The notes: generated by a model from the sequence alone, not told the origin. Shown: positions 1 to 7,498, counted from the stretch's first letter. The stretch: DNA of 24,087 bases from CAZULF01 sp964621215 (GCA_964621215.1 CAZULF010000024.1:1-24087), one strand, 5' to 3'. Program-made: numbers and translations.

Positions 1-93
1 CAATCCCAAGCATTATGTCAGGTTGTAGTTGCTGATGCCAAAACACTCGATGCAAAGCATGTCAAACCCCAGCTTTATGAGGTAAACCCATGA
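1..93 (+). CDS. C-terminal fragment of an unidentified protein (5' end outside window)
   Basis: An open frame runs in from the left edge for 30 codons and stops at TGA 91-93. That stop overlaps the ATG of the FTR1 gene (90-92) in an ATGA arrangement, which indicates translational coupling and membership of the same iron operon. The visible tail is soluble-looking, ends in QLYEVNP and contains one Cys and one His. In Bordetella-type ftrABCD operons the gene before the permease encodes a periplasmic cupredoxin-like ferrous oxidase (FtrB). That identity is possible here, but the fragment shows no diagnostic motif. Confidence 0.5.
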   Translation, partial: QSQALCQVVVADAKTLDAKHVKPQLYEVNP

Positions 94-1292
94 TTAGAAT
101 AATCCTCCTCTTCCTATTTACTCTTTGTTTATCAACCCAGGCTCTAGCTGAGAACAAACCTGCACCCGCGCATACTGATTTTGTTCGCGTCGTACAGCAA
201 ATTAATGTAGCGGGCGATCAACTCATAGAAAATTACACCCCTAAAAATAGCATGGCGGCACTGAATGGCTTTTCTAGTTTATACTTCGACCATTACGAAG
301 CTGACGGAATGGAACTTGCTGTCATGGCAACCTCTCCGCAAATGAATATTCAAACTGAAAGTTTATTTACGCGATTAATTGGTTTAGCCGGCGCTAATGC
401 ACCCAAAGCAGATATGCAAGCAACCTGGGATCAATTAAAAGTTAAATTGATGAATGATGCGACGATTTTAATGAGCACTACTGCTGTCACATTCAGCGAA
501 GTTTTGATACAAGCCTTTATGATCTTGGTGCGTGAAGGTTTCGAAGCGATGCTGGTGGTTACCGCATTAATTACTTATTTACGTCGCTCAGGCCATGAAG
601 ATAAAGCCCGAGTGATTTACTACGGTATTGGCGCTGCATTAGGCGCCAGTGCTGTGACTGCTGTTTTATTTAATACGTTATTTAATGGTGTGGGCGCCTA
701 TCGTGAAGCAATGGAAGGGATCGTTATGCTGATTGCTTCTGGCGTGCTGTTTTATGTCAGTTACTGGTTGTTTTCAAAACGTGAAGCGAGCCGCTGGCAA
801 AATTACATTAAAAACAAAATGAGTAAGGCACTCTCCACGGGTAGTCTATTTGCTTTAGGATTGACTGCATTTCTTGCAGTATATCGCGAAGGCGCCGAAA
901 CTATTTTGTTTTACCAAGCGTTAGCTAGCAACACGCAGCAGCAACATGCGGCATTAACGTTAGGCATCATAACCGCATCCATCACCTTGCTCATATTATT
1001 TTGGCTCATGCAAAAAGCCAGTGCACGCATTCCTTATTCTTGGTTTTTTACTATTACCGCCATTTTTCTTTATTATATGGCGTTCTTTTTCATCGGTGGC
1101 GCAATGCTGGAATTGCAAGAAGCCGGTTGGATTGGCATCAGCCCCATCATGTGGATGCCATCACTCACTTGGTTAGGTATTTACCCCACTTGGCAAAGTG
1201 TTGATGCGCAATTATTGTTTCTCATACCTAGTATTGGCACGTTAATTTGGTATGCTTGTCGTTCACGCCCTTCTATACAACAACAGGTGTAA
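90..1292 (+). CDS. FTR1-family iron permease with periplasmic N-terminal domain
   Basis: This 400-residue inner-membrane protein belongs to the FTR1/EfeU/FtrC iron permease family, which moves ferric iron produced by oxidation of ferrous iron outside the membrane. A signal peptide occupies about residues 1-20 (ends TQALA) and a soluble periplasmic segment about 21-130; a bundle of membrane helices follows. The family signature REXXE occurs at 148-152 (REGFE) and 266-270 (REGAE), and a third copy, REAME, lies at 205-209; these glutamates line the iron path in characterised members. The start ATG overlaps the upstream stop, and the polyferredoxin gene begins 2 bp after this stop, so the genes form one operon. 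The family is clear; the detailed mechanism is inferred from Bordetella FtrC and E. coli/Campylobacter relatives. Confidence 0.93.
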   Translation: MIRIILLFLFTLCLSTQALAENKPAPAHTDFVRVVQQINVAGDQLIENYTPKNSMAALNGFSSLYFDHYEADGMELAVMATSPQMNIQTESLFTRLIGLAGANAPKADMQATWDQLKVKLMNDATILMSTTAVTFSEVLIQAFMILVREGFEAMLVVTALITYLRRSGHEDKARVIYYGIGAALGASAVTAVLFNTLFNGVGAYREAMEGIVMLIASGVLFYVSYWLFSKREASRWQNYIKNKMSKALSTGSLFALGLTAFLAVYREGAETILFYQALASNTQQQHAALTLGIITASITLLILFWLMQKASARIPYSWFFTITAIFLYYMAFFFIGGAMLELQEAGWIGISPIMWMPSLTWLGIYPTWQSVDAQLLFLIPSIGTLIWYACRSRPSIQQQV

Positions 1293-1294
1293 CC

Positions 1295-2785
1295 ATGATG
1301 AATGCGAATCAGAAATTGCAAAAGATTGCTGTGGCAACACAAACTGATTCGCGTTATACCACTCGAAAATCCCCTTTTGCTTTAGCCATTGAAAAGTTTT
1401 TTTATAAACATAAAAAACAACTTGTGTTTGTGCATGCGACTATGTTTATATTTTTTCTTTCACTAATGATCTTACCTTTGTTTACTGTCTACCCTGATAC
1501 ACACGCGACTCTCTGGAATAATTTACGTTTATTCAGCACGTTTTTATTTTGGGGTTTATGGTTTCCGTTAGTATTTGCCTCGGTTATTTTTGCAGGGCGT
1601 TTATGGTGCGGCGTATTGTGTCCCATGGGCGCTGCTTCTGAATGGGCCAATAAAGTCGGATTTAAATGGGAAATCCCACGATGGTTACGTTGGGAAGGCA
1701 CGCCTATCTTAAGTTTTTTATTAATCACGATTCTAGGACAAACGGTGGATGTGCGTGATGAAAGCTCCGCCATGTTAGAGATCTTTGGTGGCACTTTAGT
1801 TTTGGCATTAATCATCGGCTTTTTCTTTGGTCGCCATAAACGTGCTTGGTGCCGTCATGCCTGTCCCATCGGTTTATTATTGGGTGTTTTCTCGCGTATT
1901 GGCATGGTGCAATTCACCCCTAAAATGCCACAAGGTACCGATGATCGTTATGCTGAACGCGGTATTTGCCCCACTATGATCGATATCAATCACAAAACTG
2001 AATCGCGTCATTGCATCCAATGTTTTCGTTGTGTGAAGCCCACATCCCGTGGTGGATTATTTTTACGTTTTCGTAAGCCTGGTGAGGAAGTGATTGAGAT
2101 TCGAAAACATAATCCGAATATCGCTGAAGTATTCTTTATTTTTCTTGGCACTGGCATTTCGTTAGGTGGTTTTTTATGGTTAGTGTTGCCGCAATATCAA
2201 ACAATTCGTCAATATGTGGGTGAATGGTTTATCAATCACGATTGGTATTGGATTGGTAACACGGGGCCAAGTTGGTTGATGAGCGTGCATCCAGCCCAAC
2301 ATCAAGCCTATAACTGGCTCGATTTTATGATGATTGTAGGATTCATGTTAGGGTGTATGATTTTTTCGTTAGTTGTATTAACTGCCGCTAATTTATTGAG
2401 TAGTTGGCTAGCCGGTAAATATGGCGGCGATCGTTCGTTAAAATATCGCTTTACTGAATTAGGTTATCAATTTGCACCGATTGCCATGTTATCCATTATT
2501 CTAGGCTTAGGTGATTTATTATTTAAACAAATAGGATTATGGGGCATCAATGCTTCCGTGTTAGAGTTCACCAAAATTAGTTTATTTGCTGGTTCGTTAA
2601 TATGGGGCATTTACTTAGGTTACCAAATTTTAAAACGGCAAGCTGTCAGTGTTAAAGGTCGGGTGATTGCATTGCTGCCCGCTATTGCCGGCAGTGTATT
2701 GATTGCTTTAGCCTGGTGGCCCGCGGTATTTGGTGTGGATTATTCGATGTTGGAATATTATCGCACGCATTTAGTTGCGATGTAA
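1295..2785 (+). CDS. Polyferredoxin-type 4Fe-4S membrane protein of the iron-uptake operon (FtrD-like)
   Basis: This 496-residue integral membrane iron-sulfur protein resembles FtrD and the NosR/NapH/YccM group. The frame is open from 1247, but I start it at ATG 1295: 1247 lies deep inside the FTR1 gene, while 1295 is 2 bp past its stop and follows an AGGTG sequence. CX3CP motifs typical of the family lie at C105/C109 and C186/C190. A cysteine cluster at C225 (followed by Pro), C240, C243 and C246 can hold a 4Fe-4S cluster. About six hydrophobic helices are visible, with membrane segments on both sides of the cluster region. In Bordetella the partner is proposed to accept electrons released when ferrous iron is oxidised for FTR1 import; that role is inferred here from family and operon context. 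Confidence 0.87.
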   Translation: MMNANQKLQKIAVATQTDSRYTTRKSPFALAIEKFFYKHKKQLVFVHATMFIFFLSLMILPLFTVYPDTHATLWNNLRLFSTFLFWGLWFPLVFASVIFAGRLWCGVLCPMGAASEWANKVGFKWEIPRWLRWEGTPILSFLLITILGQTVDVRDESSAMLEIFGGTLVLALIIGFFFGRHKRAWCRHACPIGLLLGVFSRIGMVQFTPKMPQGTDDRYAERGICPTMIDINHKTESRHCIQCFRCVKPTSRGGLFLRFRKPGEEVIEIRKHNPNIAEVFFIFLGTGISLGGFLWLVLPQYQTIRQYVGEWFINHDWYWIGNTGPSWLMSVHPAQHQAYNWLDFMMIVGFMLGCMIFSLVVLTAANLLSSWLAGKYGGDRSLKYRFTELGYQFAPIAMLSIILGLGDLLFKQIGLWGINASVLEFTKISLFAGSLIWGIYLGYQILKRQAVSVKGRVIALLPAIAGSVLIALAWWPAVFGVDYSMLEYYRTHLVAM

Positions 2786-2801
2786 TTTATTGGAGAAACC
2801 T

Positions 2802-3338
2802 ATGCAAAAAAAATTGATATTATTCACGCTACCGGCATTAATGCTACTCTCGCATAAACCTGCACTAGCGGCTGAAACTTTAATCGGCCAAGCCATGGAA
2901 AAAAATGGCATGGAAGTGGGAGCCGTGTATTTGCAAGCGGTTGAAATGGAATGCAACGGAAAAATGGAAGAAACGGGCAACACCGACATTCATCTAGAAA
3001 CTGATATTCATGCTTTACAAAATAATTCCAATGGTTTCGCCTACGGTGAATGGATTCCTTACCTCACGGTGACCTATCATCTCTCCAAACTCAATAGCAA
3101 ATGGGAACAATCCGGCATGCTTATGCCTATGGTTGCCAGTGACGGACCCCATTATGGAAAAAATGTAAAACTCGATGGTGCCGGCAAATATCACGTTAGC
3201 TTTCACATCGAGCCACCCTCTGCCGTCGGTTTTTGTCGCCACACTGACAAAGAAACAGGCGTTGGCAAATGGTGGGAAGCCTTTGATGTGAGCTGGGACT
3301 TCACTTACTTAGGAACAGGGAAAAAAGGCGGGTATTAA
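2802..3338 (+). CDS. P19/Tp34-family periplasmic iron-binding protein
   Basis: A 178-residue secreted protein of the P19/Tp34 (FetP, FtrA) family, which binds ferrous iron and copper in the periplasm and feeds an FTR1-type permease. I start it at ATG 2802, preceded by GGAGA at 2792-2796; the frame is open further upstream but overlaps the previous gene. A signal peptide ends around ALA at residue 23. Likely metal ligands fit the known P19 pattern: H64 and E66 in DIHLE, M110 and H117 (the same 7-residue spacing as Met88-His95 in Campylobacter P19) and H147. Two cysteines (C51, C145) could form a disulfide. It follows the polyferredoxin gene by 16 bp and closes the operon. No convincing terminator lies in the 19 bp before the convergent yhaV gene. 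Confidence 0.92.
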   Translation: MQKKLILFTLPALMLLSHKPALAAETLIGQAMEKNGMEVGAVYLQAVEMECNGKMEETGNTDIHLETDIHALQNNSNGFAYGEWIPYLTVTYHLSKLNSKWEQSGMLMPMVASDGPHYGKNVKLDGAGKYHVSFHIEPPSAVGFCRHTDKETGVGKWWEAFDVSWDFTYLGTGKKGGY

Positions 3339-3357
3339 ATTGAAATATCGAACGTGA

Positions 3358-3843
3358 TCAAGCATTAGCATTGAAACGTTCCAGAGTGTTTCTTGCTTCC
3401 TTTAATAATTGATTCCAATCATTAGGGGGACATCTTTTATTTAACATTTTTTTAAAAACCTGATAAGCGTCTGATTTACTATTATAAGCACGTTTTGTAT
3501 TTTCATCATTGACCCAGGCATATACGATTATTTTACTTTCTACATGGTATCTAAAAAACAATCGGTATTGCTGAAAAAATTTCGCTCTAAACCAGTGTTT
3601 ATATTCATCGCCAAGAGTAACTCCCTGTCGATATTCACTCAACGTTGGATCTTGAGGTATTTTTTCGAAAATCAGTTTTGTAATAGCAGCTAGGCGTTTC
3701 GTGGCATTTTTTTCTTTATAATGCTCTGGGTTTCTTTCACGAAGGCTTTCCACTTCCTCAATTAGACTTTCATATTGATCTAAAAACAAAGAATGTGCCA
3801 GCAAGCACCATCCGTTAACAATCAGCTCCTTCGATTTTGACAA
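3358..3843 (-). CDS. yhaV: YhaV-family ribosome-associated endoribonuclease toxin
   Basis: This 161-residue protein matches E. coli YhaV in length and along most of its sequence: an N-terminal NGWCLLAHSLFLDQY segment, an ATKRLAAITKLI helix, a YRLFFRYH strand, an AWVNDENTKRAY block and the C-terminal DAYQVFKKML region with CPPNDW. YhaV is a RelE-fold RNase that cleaves mRNA in a translation-dependent way and is held inactive by PrlF. The only start that keeps the conserved N-terminus is TTG at 3843, two bases after the prlF stop; an AAGGA lies 12 nt upstream inside the end of prlF. The weak start and the coupling to prlF would keep toxin synthesis below antitoxin synthesis. Family assignment is firm; activity is inferred. 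Confidence 0.93.
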   Translation of the reverse strand: MSKSKELIVNGWCLLAHSLFLDQYESLIEEVESLRERNPEHYKEKNATKRLAAITKLIFEKIPQDPTLSEYRQGVTLGDEYKHWFRAKFFQQYRLFFRYHVESKIIVYAWVNDENTKRAYNSKSDAYQVFKKMLNKRCPPNDWNQLLKEARNTLERFNANA

Positions 3844-3845
3844 GG

Positions 3846-4166
3846 CTATTCATCCTTCTCGTCTAATGGCGCATCCATGTCAATCTCGATATCTGTAGTC
3901 AAGCGACGCGCACGATTGATTAATGTAGCGCTAAGGGAATGAACGTGAGATGGATTATTTTTAATATCATTCGCTAAAAACATCAAAAAATCGCCCAGTA
4001 TTGGGTCATCCTCATTCGCTCGCGATATTAAAACCTTGCCATTTTCTTCAAGAATGTAAGTAATTTTGTCGCGTTTATTTAAATGCAACAACTCCCTGAC
4101 CGGCTCAGGAATAGTAGTTTGATAACGATCCGTTAATGTTGATGCCGCCTGTAGTATTGTACTCAT
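3846..4166 (-). CDS. prlF: PrlF-family antitoxin (AbrB/SpoVT-type DNA-binding)
   Basis: A 106-residue antitoxin of the PrlF (SohA) family. Its N-terminal half (STLTDRYQTTIPEPVRELL, then a strand-rich stretch to about residue 50) is the swapped-hairpin AbrB/MazE-type DNA-binding domain. The acidic C-terminal half is expected to wrap the YhaV toxin. The gene starts at ATG 4166 behind a near-perfect ribosome site (AGGAGG at 4173-4178), in contrast with the TTG-started yhaV that follows after 2 bp. PrlF-YhaV complexes repress their own promoter in E. coli, and a 20-bp perfect palindrome lies 37 bp upstream of this start. Antitoxin-first order and length agree with the family. Confidence 0.92.
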   Translation of the reverse strand: MSTILQAASTLTDRYQTTIPEPVRELLHLNKRDKITYILEENGKVLISRANEDDPILGDFLMFLANDIKNNPSHVHSLSATLINRARRLTTDIEIDMDAPLDEKDE

Positions 4167-4203
4167 TTTATCCTCCTAGGGAATAAATCATTTCCTTTAT
4201 AAG

Positions 4204-4230
4204 GGTAATGCAATTGCATTACCTTGTCAA
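4204..4230 (-). promoter_or_regulatory. Putative prlF-yhaV operator palindrome with adjoining -35 box
   Basis: A perfect 20-bp palindrome, GGTAATGCAATTGCATTACC, spans 4204-4223. On the prlF strand it is preceded one base earlier by a consensus -35 hexamer TTGACA (4230-4225). With 17-bp spacing the -10 would be the weak TACCCT; a better TTATAA lies 22 bp from the -35, which is longer than usual. The palindrome therefore sits between the -35 and any plausible -10, where binding of the PrlF-YhaV complex would block RNA polymerase. The palindrome is read directly from the sequence; its operator role is inferred from known PrlF autoregulation. Confidence 0.6.
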
Positions 4231-4252
4231 GTTCATTAATCATTTTAATCTG

Positions 4253-4302
4253 AACTTATAGTAAGTTATAGGTACTTATAGTGGGTTATAGTGCCTTATA
4301 GT
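4253..4302. repeat. Five 10-bp tandem repeats (NNNTTATAGT) with an inverted copy at 4311-4320
   Basis: Five consecutive 10-bp units start at 4253, 4263, 4273, 4283 and 4293. Each ends in TTATAGT (TTATAGG in the second) after three variable bases. A unit in the opposite orientation (GCTATAACTT) follows at 4311-4320, and the first two units also form an inverted repeat, AACTTA/TAAGTT (4253-4258/4262-4267). The period is close to one helical turn, so a protein bound to each unit would sit on one DNA face. The array lies 87-136 bp upstream of the prlF start. It may be an extended operator or a string of -10-like elements; its function is unknown. Confidence 0.75.
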
Positions 4303-4320
4303 TGATCTTCGCTATAACTT

Positions 4321-4505
4321 GGTAGAAGCTTAGTAACTATCTAACTTATTGTTTCGATTAGATAGACTCGCTGGTGCTGGGTATAAAGTACGACGGGGAC
4401 TTGCTGTTTTACGTAGTTTTATCACCTCAATTAAATTTAAAAGGAGGCTACCATTTAGTAACTTACCAAGTGACAACTGTCAAACTTTTGTCAGCTGGGG
4501 GGCTG
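4321..4505. other. Intergenic region between prlF repeats and fumarylacetoacetase
   Basis: This is the gene-free remainder of the 339-bp gap 4167-4505. An 8-bp inverted repeat CTATCTAA/TTAGATAG lies at 4337-4344 and 4358-4365. An isolated AAGGAGG-like site around 4441 has no start codon at a useful distance, so I do not call a gene. A short imperfect inverted repeat, TGACA-AC-TGTCA, lies near 4470-4481. No terminator with a T-run is apparent after the fumarylacetoacetase stop. Confidence 0.5.
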
Positions 4506-5771
4506 CTATGCCGGTTCAATCGCTCCTCTTACCTCTCCAAAACCAATGCGATAACCGTCGCCTTGGCAGTAAGCGGTCATGATGACTTCATCACCATCTT
4601 GTAAGAACGTACGTGTTTCTCCATTACTAAACTGTAATGGTTTACTGCCGCCCCAGCTAAGCTCAAGTAAGCTGCCATAGCTACCGGGTTCAGAACCGCT
4701 AATAGTACCCGAAGCCATTAAATCCATCGGTTGAGTGTTACACCCAGCGACGGTGTGATGTGCAAGCTGTTGTGCCATGGTCCAATATAAATTGGAGAAA
4801 TTTGAACGGCAAATAATTTCTGCTTGTTGCATCTTTGTCGTTTTTATCGCAACTTCGAGCTTAATATCATAACTTGTGTCACTCGAAAATTGTAAATACG
4901 GTAACGGCGATGGTGTTTGTTCACGTGGCGATACTTTGAATGGCGCTAACGCATCCAATGTCACCACCCACGGCGAAATAGAAGTCGCAAATGATTTACT
5001 TAAGAATGGACCGAGTGGCATATATTCCCATTTTTGAATATCACGCGCGCTCCAGTCATTTAAAATCACTAAACCGAAAATATGATCATAGGCTTCATCA
5101 ATTGGAATCGGGTGACCTAAGACATTACCTCTCCCAACTAAAAACGCCATTTCTAATTCAAAATCTAATGAGCGGGTGGCAGTAAAAATAGGGGTAGTCG
5201 CATCTCTCGGTAACACTTGCCCATGCGGACGTTTAATAGCATGGCCGCTAGTAATAATAGAACTCGCACGACCATGATAACCCACCGGAAGGTGTCGATA
5301 ATTCGGTAGCAAAGCGTTGTCTTTATCACGAAACATACTGCCGGTGTTGATGGCATGATCGATCGAAGAAAAAAAGTCAGTGTAATCGTGAATCACTCCC
5401 GGCAAATGCATTGTGATTTCAGTTTGTGGTATTAGAGCTGTTTGTCGCAATGCTTGATTGTCACGTAATTCTGCATTATCGGTCGATAACAATTGTTGTA
5501 AACGTTGACGGATTTTTTGCTGAGTGGTTTTGCTTTGTTGCATCAGCAATAACAAACTATTTTGATGAAATATATTTTCGGTTGGGTTGTAACAATCGCG
5601 CAACAAACCTGCCGCTTCGATTTGCGATAAATCCAATACGTCATTGCCAATCGCTACCCCAACCCGTTTATGGGGATTATTTTTAGTAGTAAAAATTCCA
5701 TACGGCAAATTTTGAATTGGGAATGGATTGGTTGTTGGAATAGAAAGGAATGAAATGTATGTTTTTTCCAT
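4506..5771 (-). CDS. fahA: Fumarylacetoacetase
   Basis: This 421-residue enzyme (animal FAH is 419) hydrolyses 4-fumarylacetoacetate to fumarate and acetoacetate, the last step of tyrosine/homogentisate breakdown in the cytoplasm. It has an N-terminal SH3-like domain (about 1-120) and a catalytic FAH domain. By comparison with mouse FAH, the catalytic histidine is H139 in SSIDHA. Metal ligands fit D132, E205 and E207 (LDFELEMAF) and D239 (LNDWSARD). The blocks NYRHLPVGYHGRASS and MASGTISGSEPGSYG are also conserved. As I recall the mouse sequence, the position of its Tyr128 is Phe here. The start ATG 5771 has AAGGA about 12 nt upstream and lies 14 bp after the GDSL hydrolase stop. No other tyrosine-catabolic gene is in the window. 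Confidence 0.95.
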   Translation of the reverse strand: MEKTYISFLSIPTTNPFPIQNLPYGIFTTKNNPHKRVGVAIGNDVLDLSQIEAAGLLRDCYNPTENIFHQNSLLLLMQQSKTTQQKIRQRLQQLLSTDNAELRDNQALRQTALIPQTEITMHLPGVIHDYTDFFSSIDHAINTGSMFRDKDNALLPNYRHLPVGYHGRASSIITSGHAIKRPHGQVLPRDATTPIFTATRSLDFELEMAFLVGRGNVLGHPIPIDEAYDHIFGLVILNDWSARDIQKWEYMPLGPFLSKSFATSISPWVVTLDALAPFKVSPREQTPSPLPYLQFSSDTSYDIKLEVAIKTTKMQQAEIICRSNFSNLYWTMAQQLAHHTVAGCNTQPMDLMASGTISGSEPGSYGSLLELSWGGSKPLQFSNGETRTFLQDGDEVIMTAYCQGDGYRIGFGEVRGAIEPA

Positions 5772-5785
5772 AAAAAATGTGGTCC

Positions 5786-6742
5786 TTATTTTTCGTTCGC
5801 TTCAACCTTCACTAATCCTGCGTCTTCCAATTGAGAAAATGCGAGATTCGCTAAAACATTATGTCCAGCAAAAGTGGGATGCACTACATCCCAAAATAAA
5901 AAATCATCTGGATTATCGCATATCTTGCTTTTATCTGCGCTGCCTTTGTATCCACCAGTATAACAGGGGGTGTTTGCATTTTTTAATCCAAACTTTGTCG
6001 GCTCCTGCACTGCGCTCTGCATCATACTGTATACATCCATTGAGACAATCGTCACATTGAGTTTAGTCGCTAACTCTGACATTTCTTTGGTTAAACGATT
6101 ATTATGTTTCACTGAGAGTTGTGTTAAGTTAGATTGAAAATTTAATTTTGGGTGTTTATCATGCATTTTCTGTGCCAACGGTGTTATGCCAATATCCGGC
6201 AAATTAGGCACTAAAAAATAATGTGCGCCGTGTGCTGATAATTCGGTAATCGCCCCTTTGATATCATGCATAGCACGAGTAATTGCAATATTCTGCTCAG
6301 CGGCAGTATGGAGATAAGGATGATAAATATAATTATCGCCGCCAGCCCACACGACATATAAACGATTAGGATCCACAGTTGGATGCTGATTTAAATAATC
6401 TTGAACTTGCGACAACATGCCCGGAGGCGAGATAAGCCCATTATGTGTTTGTGCGCCAGCAATGGCTAAATCTTCTAAACGGCTGGGTGGCAAAATCAAA
6501 CGAGAAGTTAAAATCTCAACCCACACTAAACTGTTACTACAACGACCTAAAAAATAAGGGGGATTCAGCGCATCCCCTTTCTTTAACGCACGCAAATTAC
6601 CGTTGTCAGACAAACTATCGCCAAAAGCAACAATACCCGTGATCGGCGTAGAAATGTTGGAGCTTGCATAAGAAGGGAAAGAGAAAAGAGTTGCGGCGAA
6701 TAAAGTAGTTATTGCGATGACAATTTTCACTTGTTTTAGCAT
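5786..6742 (-). CDS. Secreted SGNH/GDSL-family hydrolase (lysophospholipase/acyltransferase-like)
   Basis: A 318-residue exported esterase or lipase of the GDSL family, the group that includes Legionella PlaA/PlaC/PlaD and Vibrio/Aeromonas lipases. I chose ATG 6742 over 6757 because GAGGTG sits at the right distance before it and the signal peptide then begins directly (about residues 1-26, ending near YASS). Block I is FGDSLSDNGN with nucleophile S43; block III is GGDN with N137; block V is DVVHPT with D285 and H288, giving a complete Ser-Asp-His triad. A cysteine pair (CYTGG ... ICDNP, about residues 260 and 275) brackets a short loop just before block V, a feature known from Legionella PlaC where the loop controls activity. 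The substrate is not determinable; phospholipids are likely. Confidence 0.88.
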   Translation of the reverse strand: MLKQVKIVIAITTLFAATLFSFPSYASSNISTPITGIVAFGDSLSDNGNLRALKKGDALNPPYFLGRCSNSLVWVEILTSRLILPPSRLEDLAIAGAQTHNGLISPPGMLSQVQDYLNQHPTVDPNRLYVVWAGGDNYIYHPYLHTAAEQNIAITRAMHDIKGAITELSAHGAHYFLVPNLPDIGITPLAQKMHDKHPKLNFQSNLTQLSVKHNNRLTKEMSELATKLNVTIVSMDVYSMMQSAVQEPTKFGLKNANTPCYTGGYKGSADKSKICDNPDDFLFWDVVHPTFAGHNVLANLAFSQLEDAGLVKVEANEK

Positions 6743-6773
6743 AGTACACCTCATCATTACTGCCTAGCGATCC

Positions 6774-6800
6774 TGGATGCCAGCCTTTGCTGGCATGACA
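6774..6800. repeat. Small REP-like hairpin between trmB and the GDSL hydrolase
   Basis: An 8-bp perfect stem ATGCCAGC/GCTGGCAT (6777-6784/6789-6796) closes a CTTT loop. On the minus strand the element reads TGTC-AT, stem, ATCCAGG. Those flanks match the larger CGCGGG palindromes of this window, which read TGTC-GT, stem, ATCCAG. It appears to be a second subfamily of the same repeat. No T-run follows it on either strand, so a standard intrinsic terminator is unlikely, although it may affect mRNA stability between the two genes. Confidence 0.6.
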
Positions 6801-6805
6801 AACTG

Positions 6806-7498
6806 TTATGATTTTTTAGTAAAAATCAAATCAAACACTGGGTGACCTAAACGCTGACCTCGTACTTCATATTTGGTCGATGGTCGATAGGTCGGTTTTT
6901 GTACAAATGTACCAGATTCAGAGAGATTGTCAAATCCTTGTACTCCTGACATCACTTCCAAGATATATTCTGCATAGGGTTTCCAATCAGTTGCAATATG
7001 CAAATTAGCACCTGTTTGCAGTTTTGTCCAGACGAGCTTGATAAAATCTGGCTGTACAATACGTCGTTTATGATGTCGGGCTTTGGGCCAGGGATCAGGG
7101 AAAAAGAGCTGTAATCGGGCTAATGAATTATCTGGCACTGCACGTTCTAATACCTCACGAGCGTCGGCCATACAAACCCGAACGTTGCTCAACCCCGCTT
7201 CAGCCACCTTGGCTAATAAAGCTCCGACGCCGGGGGGATGAACTTCTATGCCAATAAAATCTTCCTGGGGCGATTGCTGCGCCATTTCAAAAAGCGATGC
7301 TCCCATACCAAATCCAATTTCTAAAATGCGAGGTGCTTGACGGCCAAAAATGGCATCGAAATCCCATAATCCAGCATCATGCTTTAAACCGTATTGTTCA
7401 AGATACGAAGCCACCGCTTGTTTTTGCGCATCCGTCATGCGACCTTTACGGATGACGTAGCTTTTTATCGCGCGGATTTTAGATAATTCGTTTTGCAT
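6806..7498 (-). CDS. trmB: tRNA (guanine-N7-)-methyltransferase
   Basis: A 230-residue SAM-dependent enzyme that methylates N7 of G46 in the variable loop of tRNAs. It carries the SAM-binding motif LEIGFGMG, the ADAREVL acidic motif, the family signature FFPDPWPKARHHKRR and the TDWKPYAEY block near the C-terminus. Its length agrees with E. coli TrmB (239). I start it at ATG 7498, which follows a GGGGG-type ribosome site; an in-frame TTG two codons earlier (7504) is less likely. The start lies 20 bp inside the 3' end of the OPT transporter gene, so the two are probably cotranscribed. A REP-like hairpin follows the stop. Confidence 0.95.
   Translation of the reverse strand: MQNELSKIRAIKSYVIRKGRMTDAQKQAVASYLEQYGLKHDAGLWDFDAIFGRQAPRILEIGFGMGASLFEMAQQSPQEDFIGIEVHPPGVGALLAKVAEAGLSNVRVCMADAREVLERAVPDNSLARLQLFFPDPWPKARHHKRRIVQPDFIKLVWTKLQTGANLHIATDWKPYAEYILEVMSGVQGFDNLSESGTFVQKPTYRPSTKYEVRGQRLGHPVFDLIFTKKS

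Noticed and set aside
4253..4320. CRISPR array or plasmid-type replication origin at the 10-bp repeats
   Set aside because: Units are only 10 bp with no spacers, there are no cas or rep genes, and the context is a chromosomal toxin-antitoxin promoter.
4349..4604. Two overlapping plus-strand frames between prlF and fumarylacetoacetase
   Set aside because: They overlap each other and the conserved 3' end of the fumarylacetoacetase gene, have no ribosome site, and the peptides have no recognisable domain.
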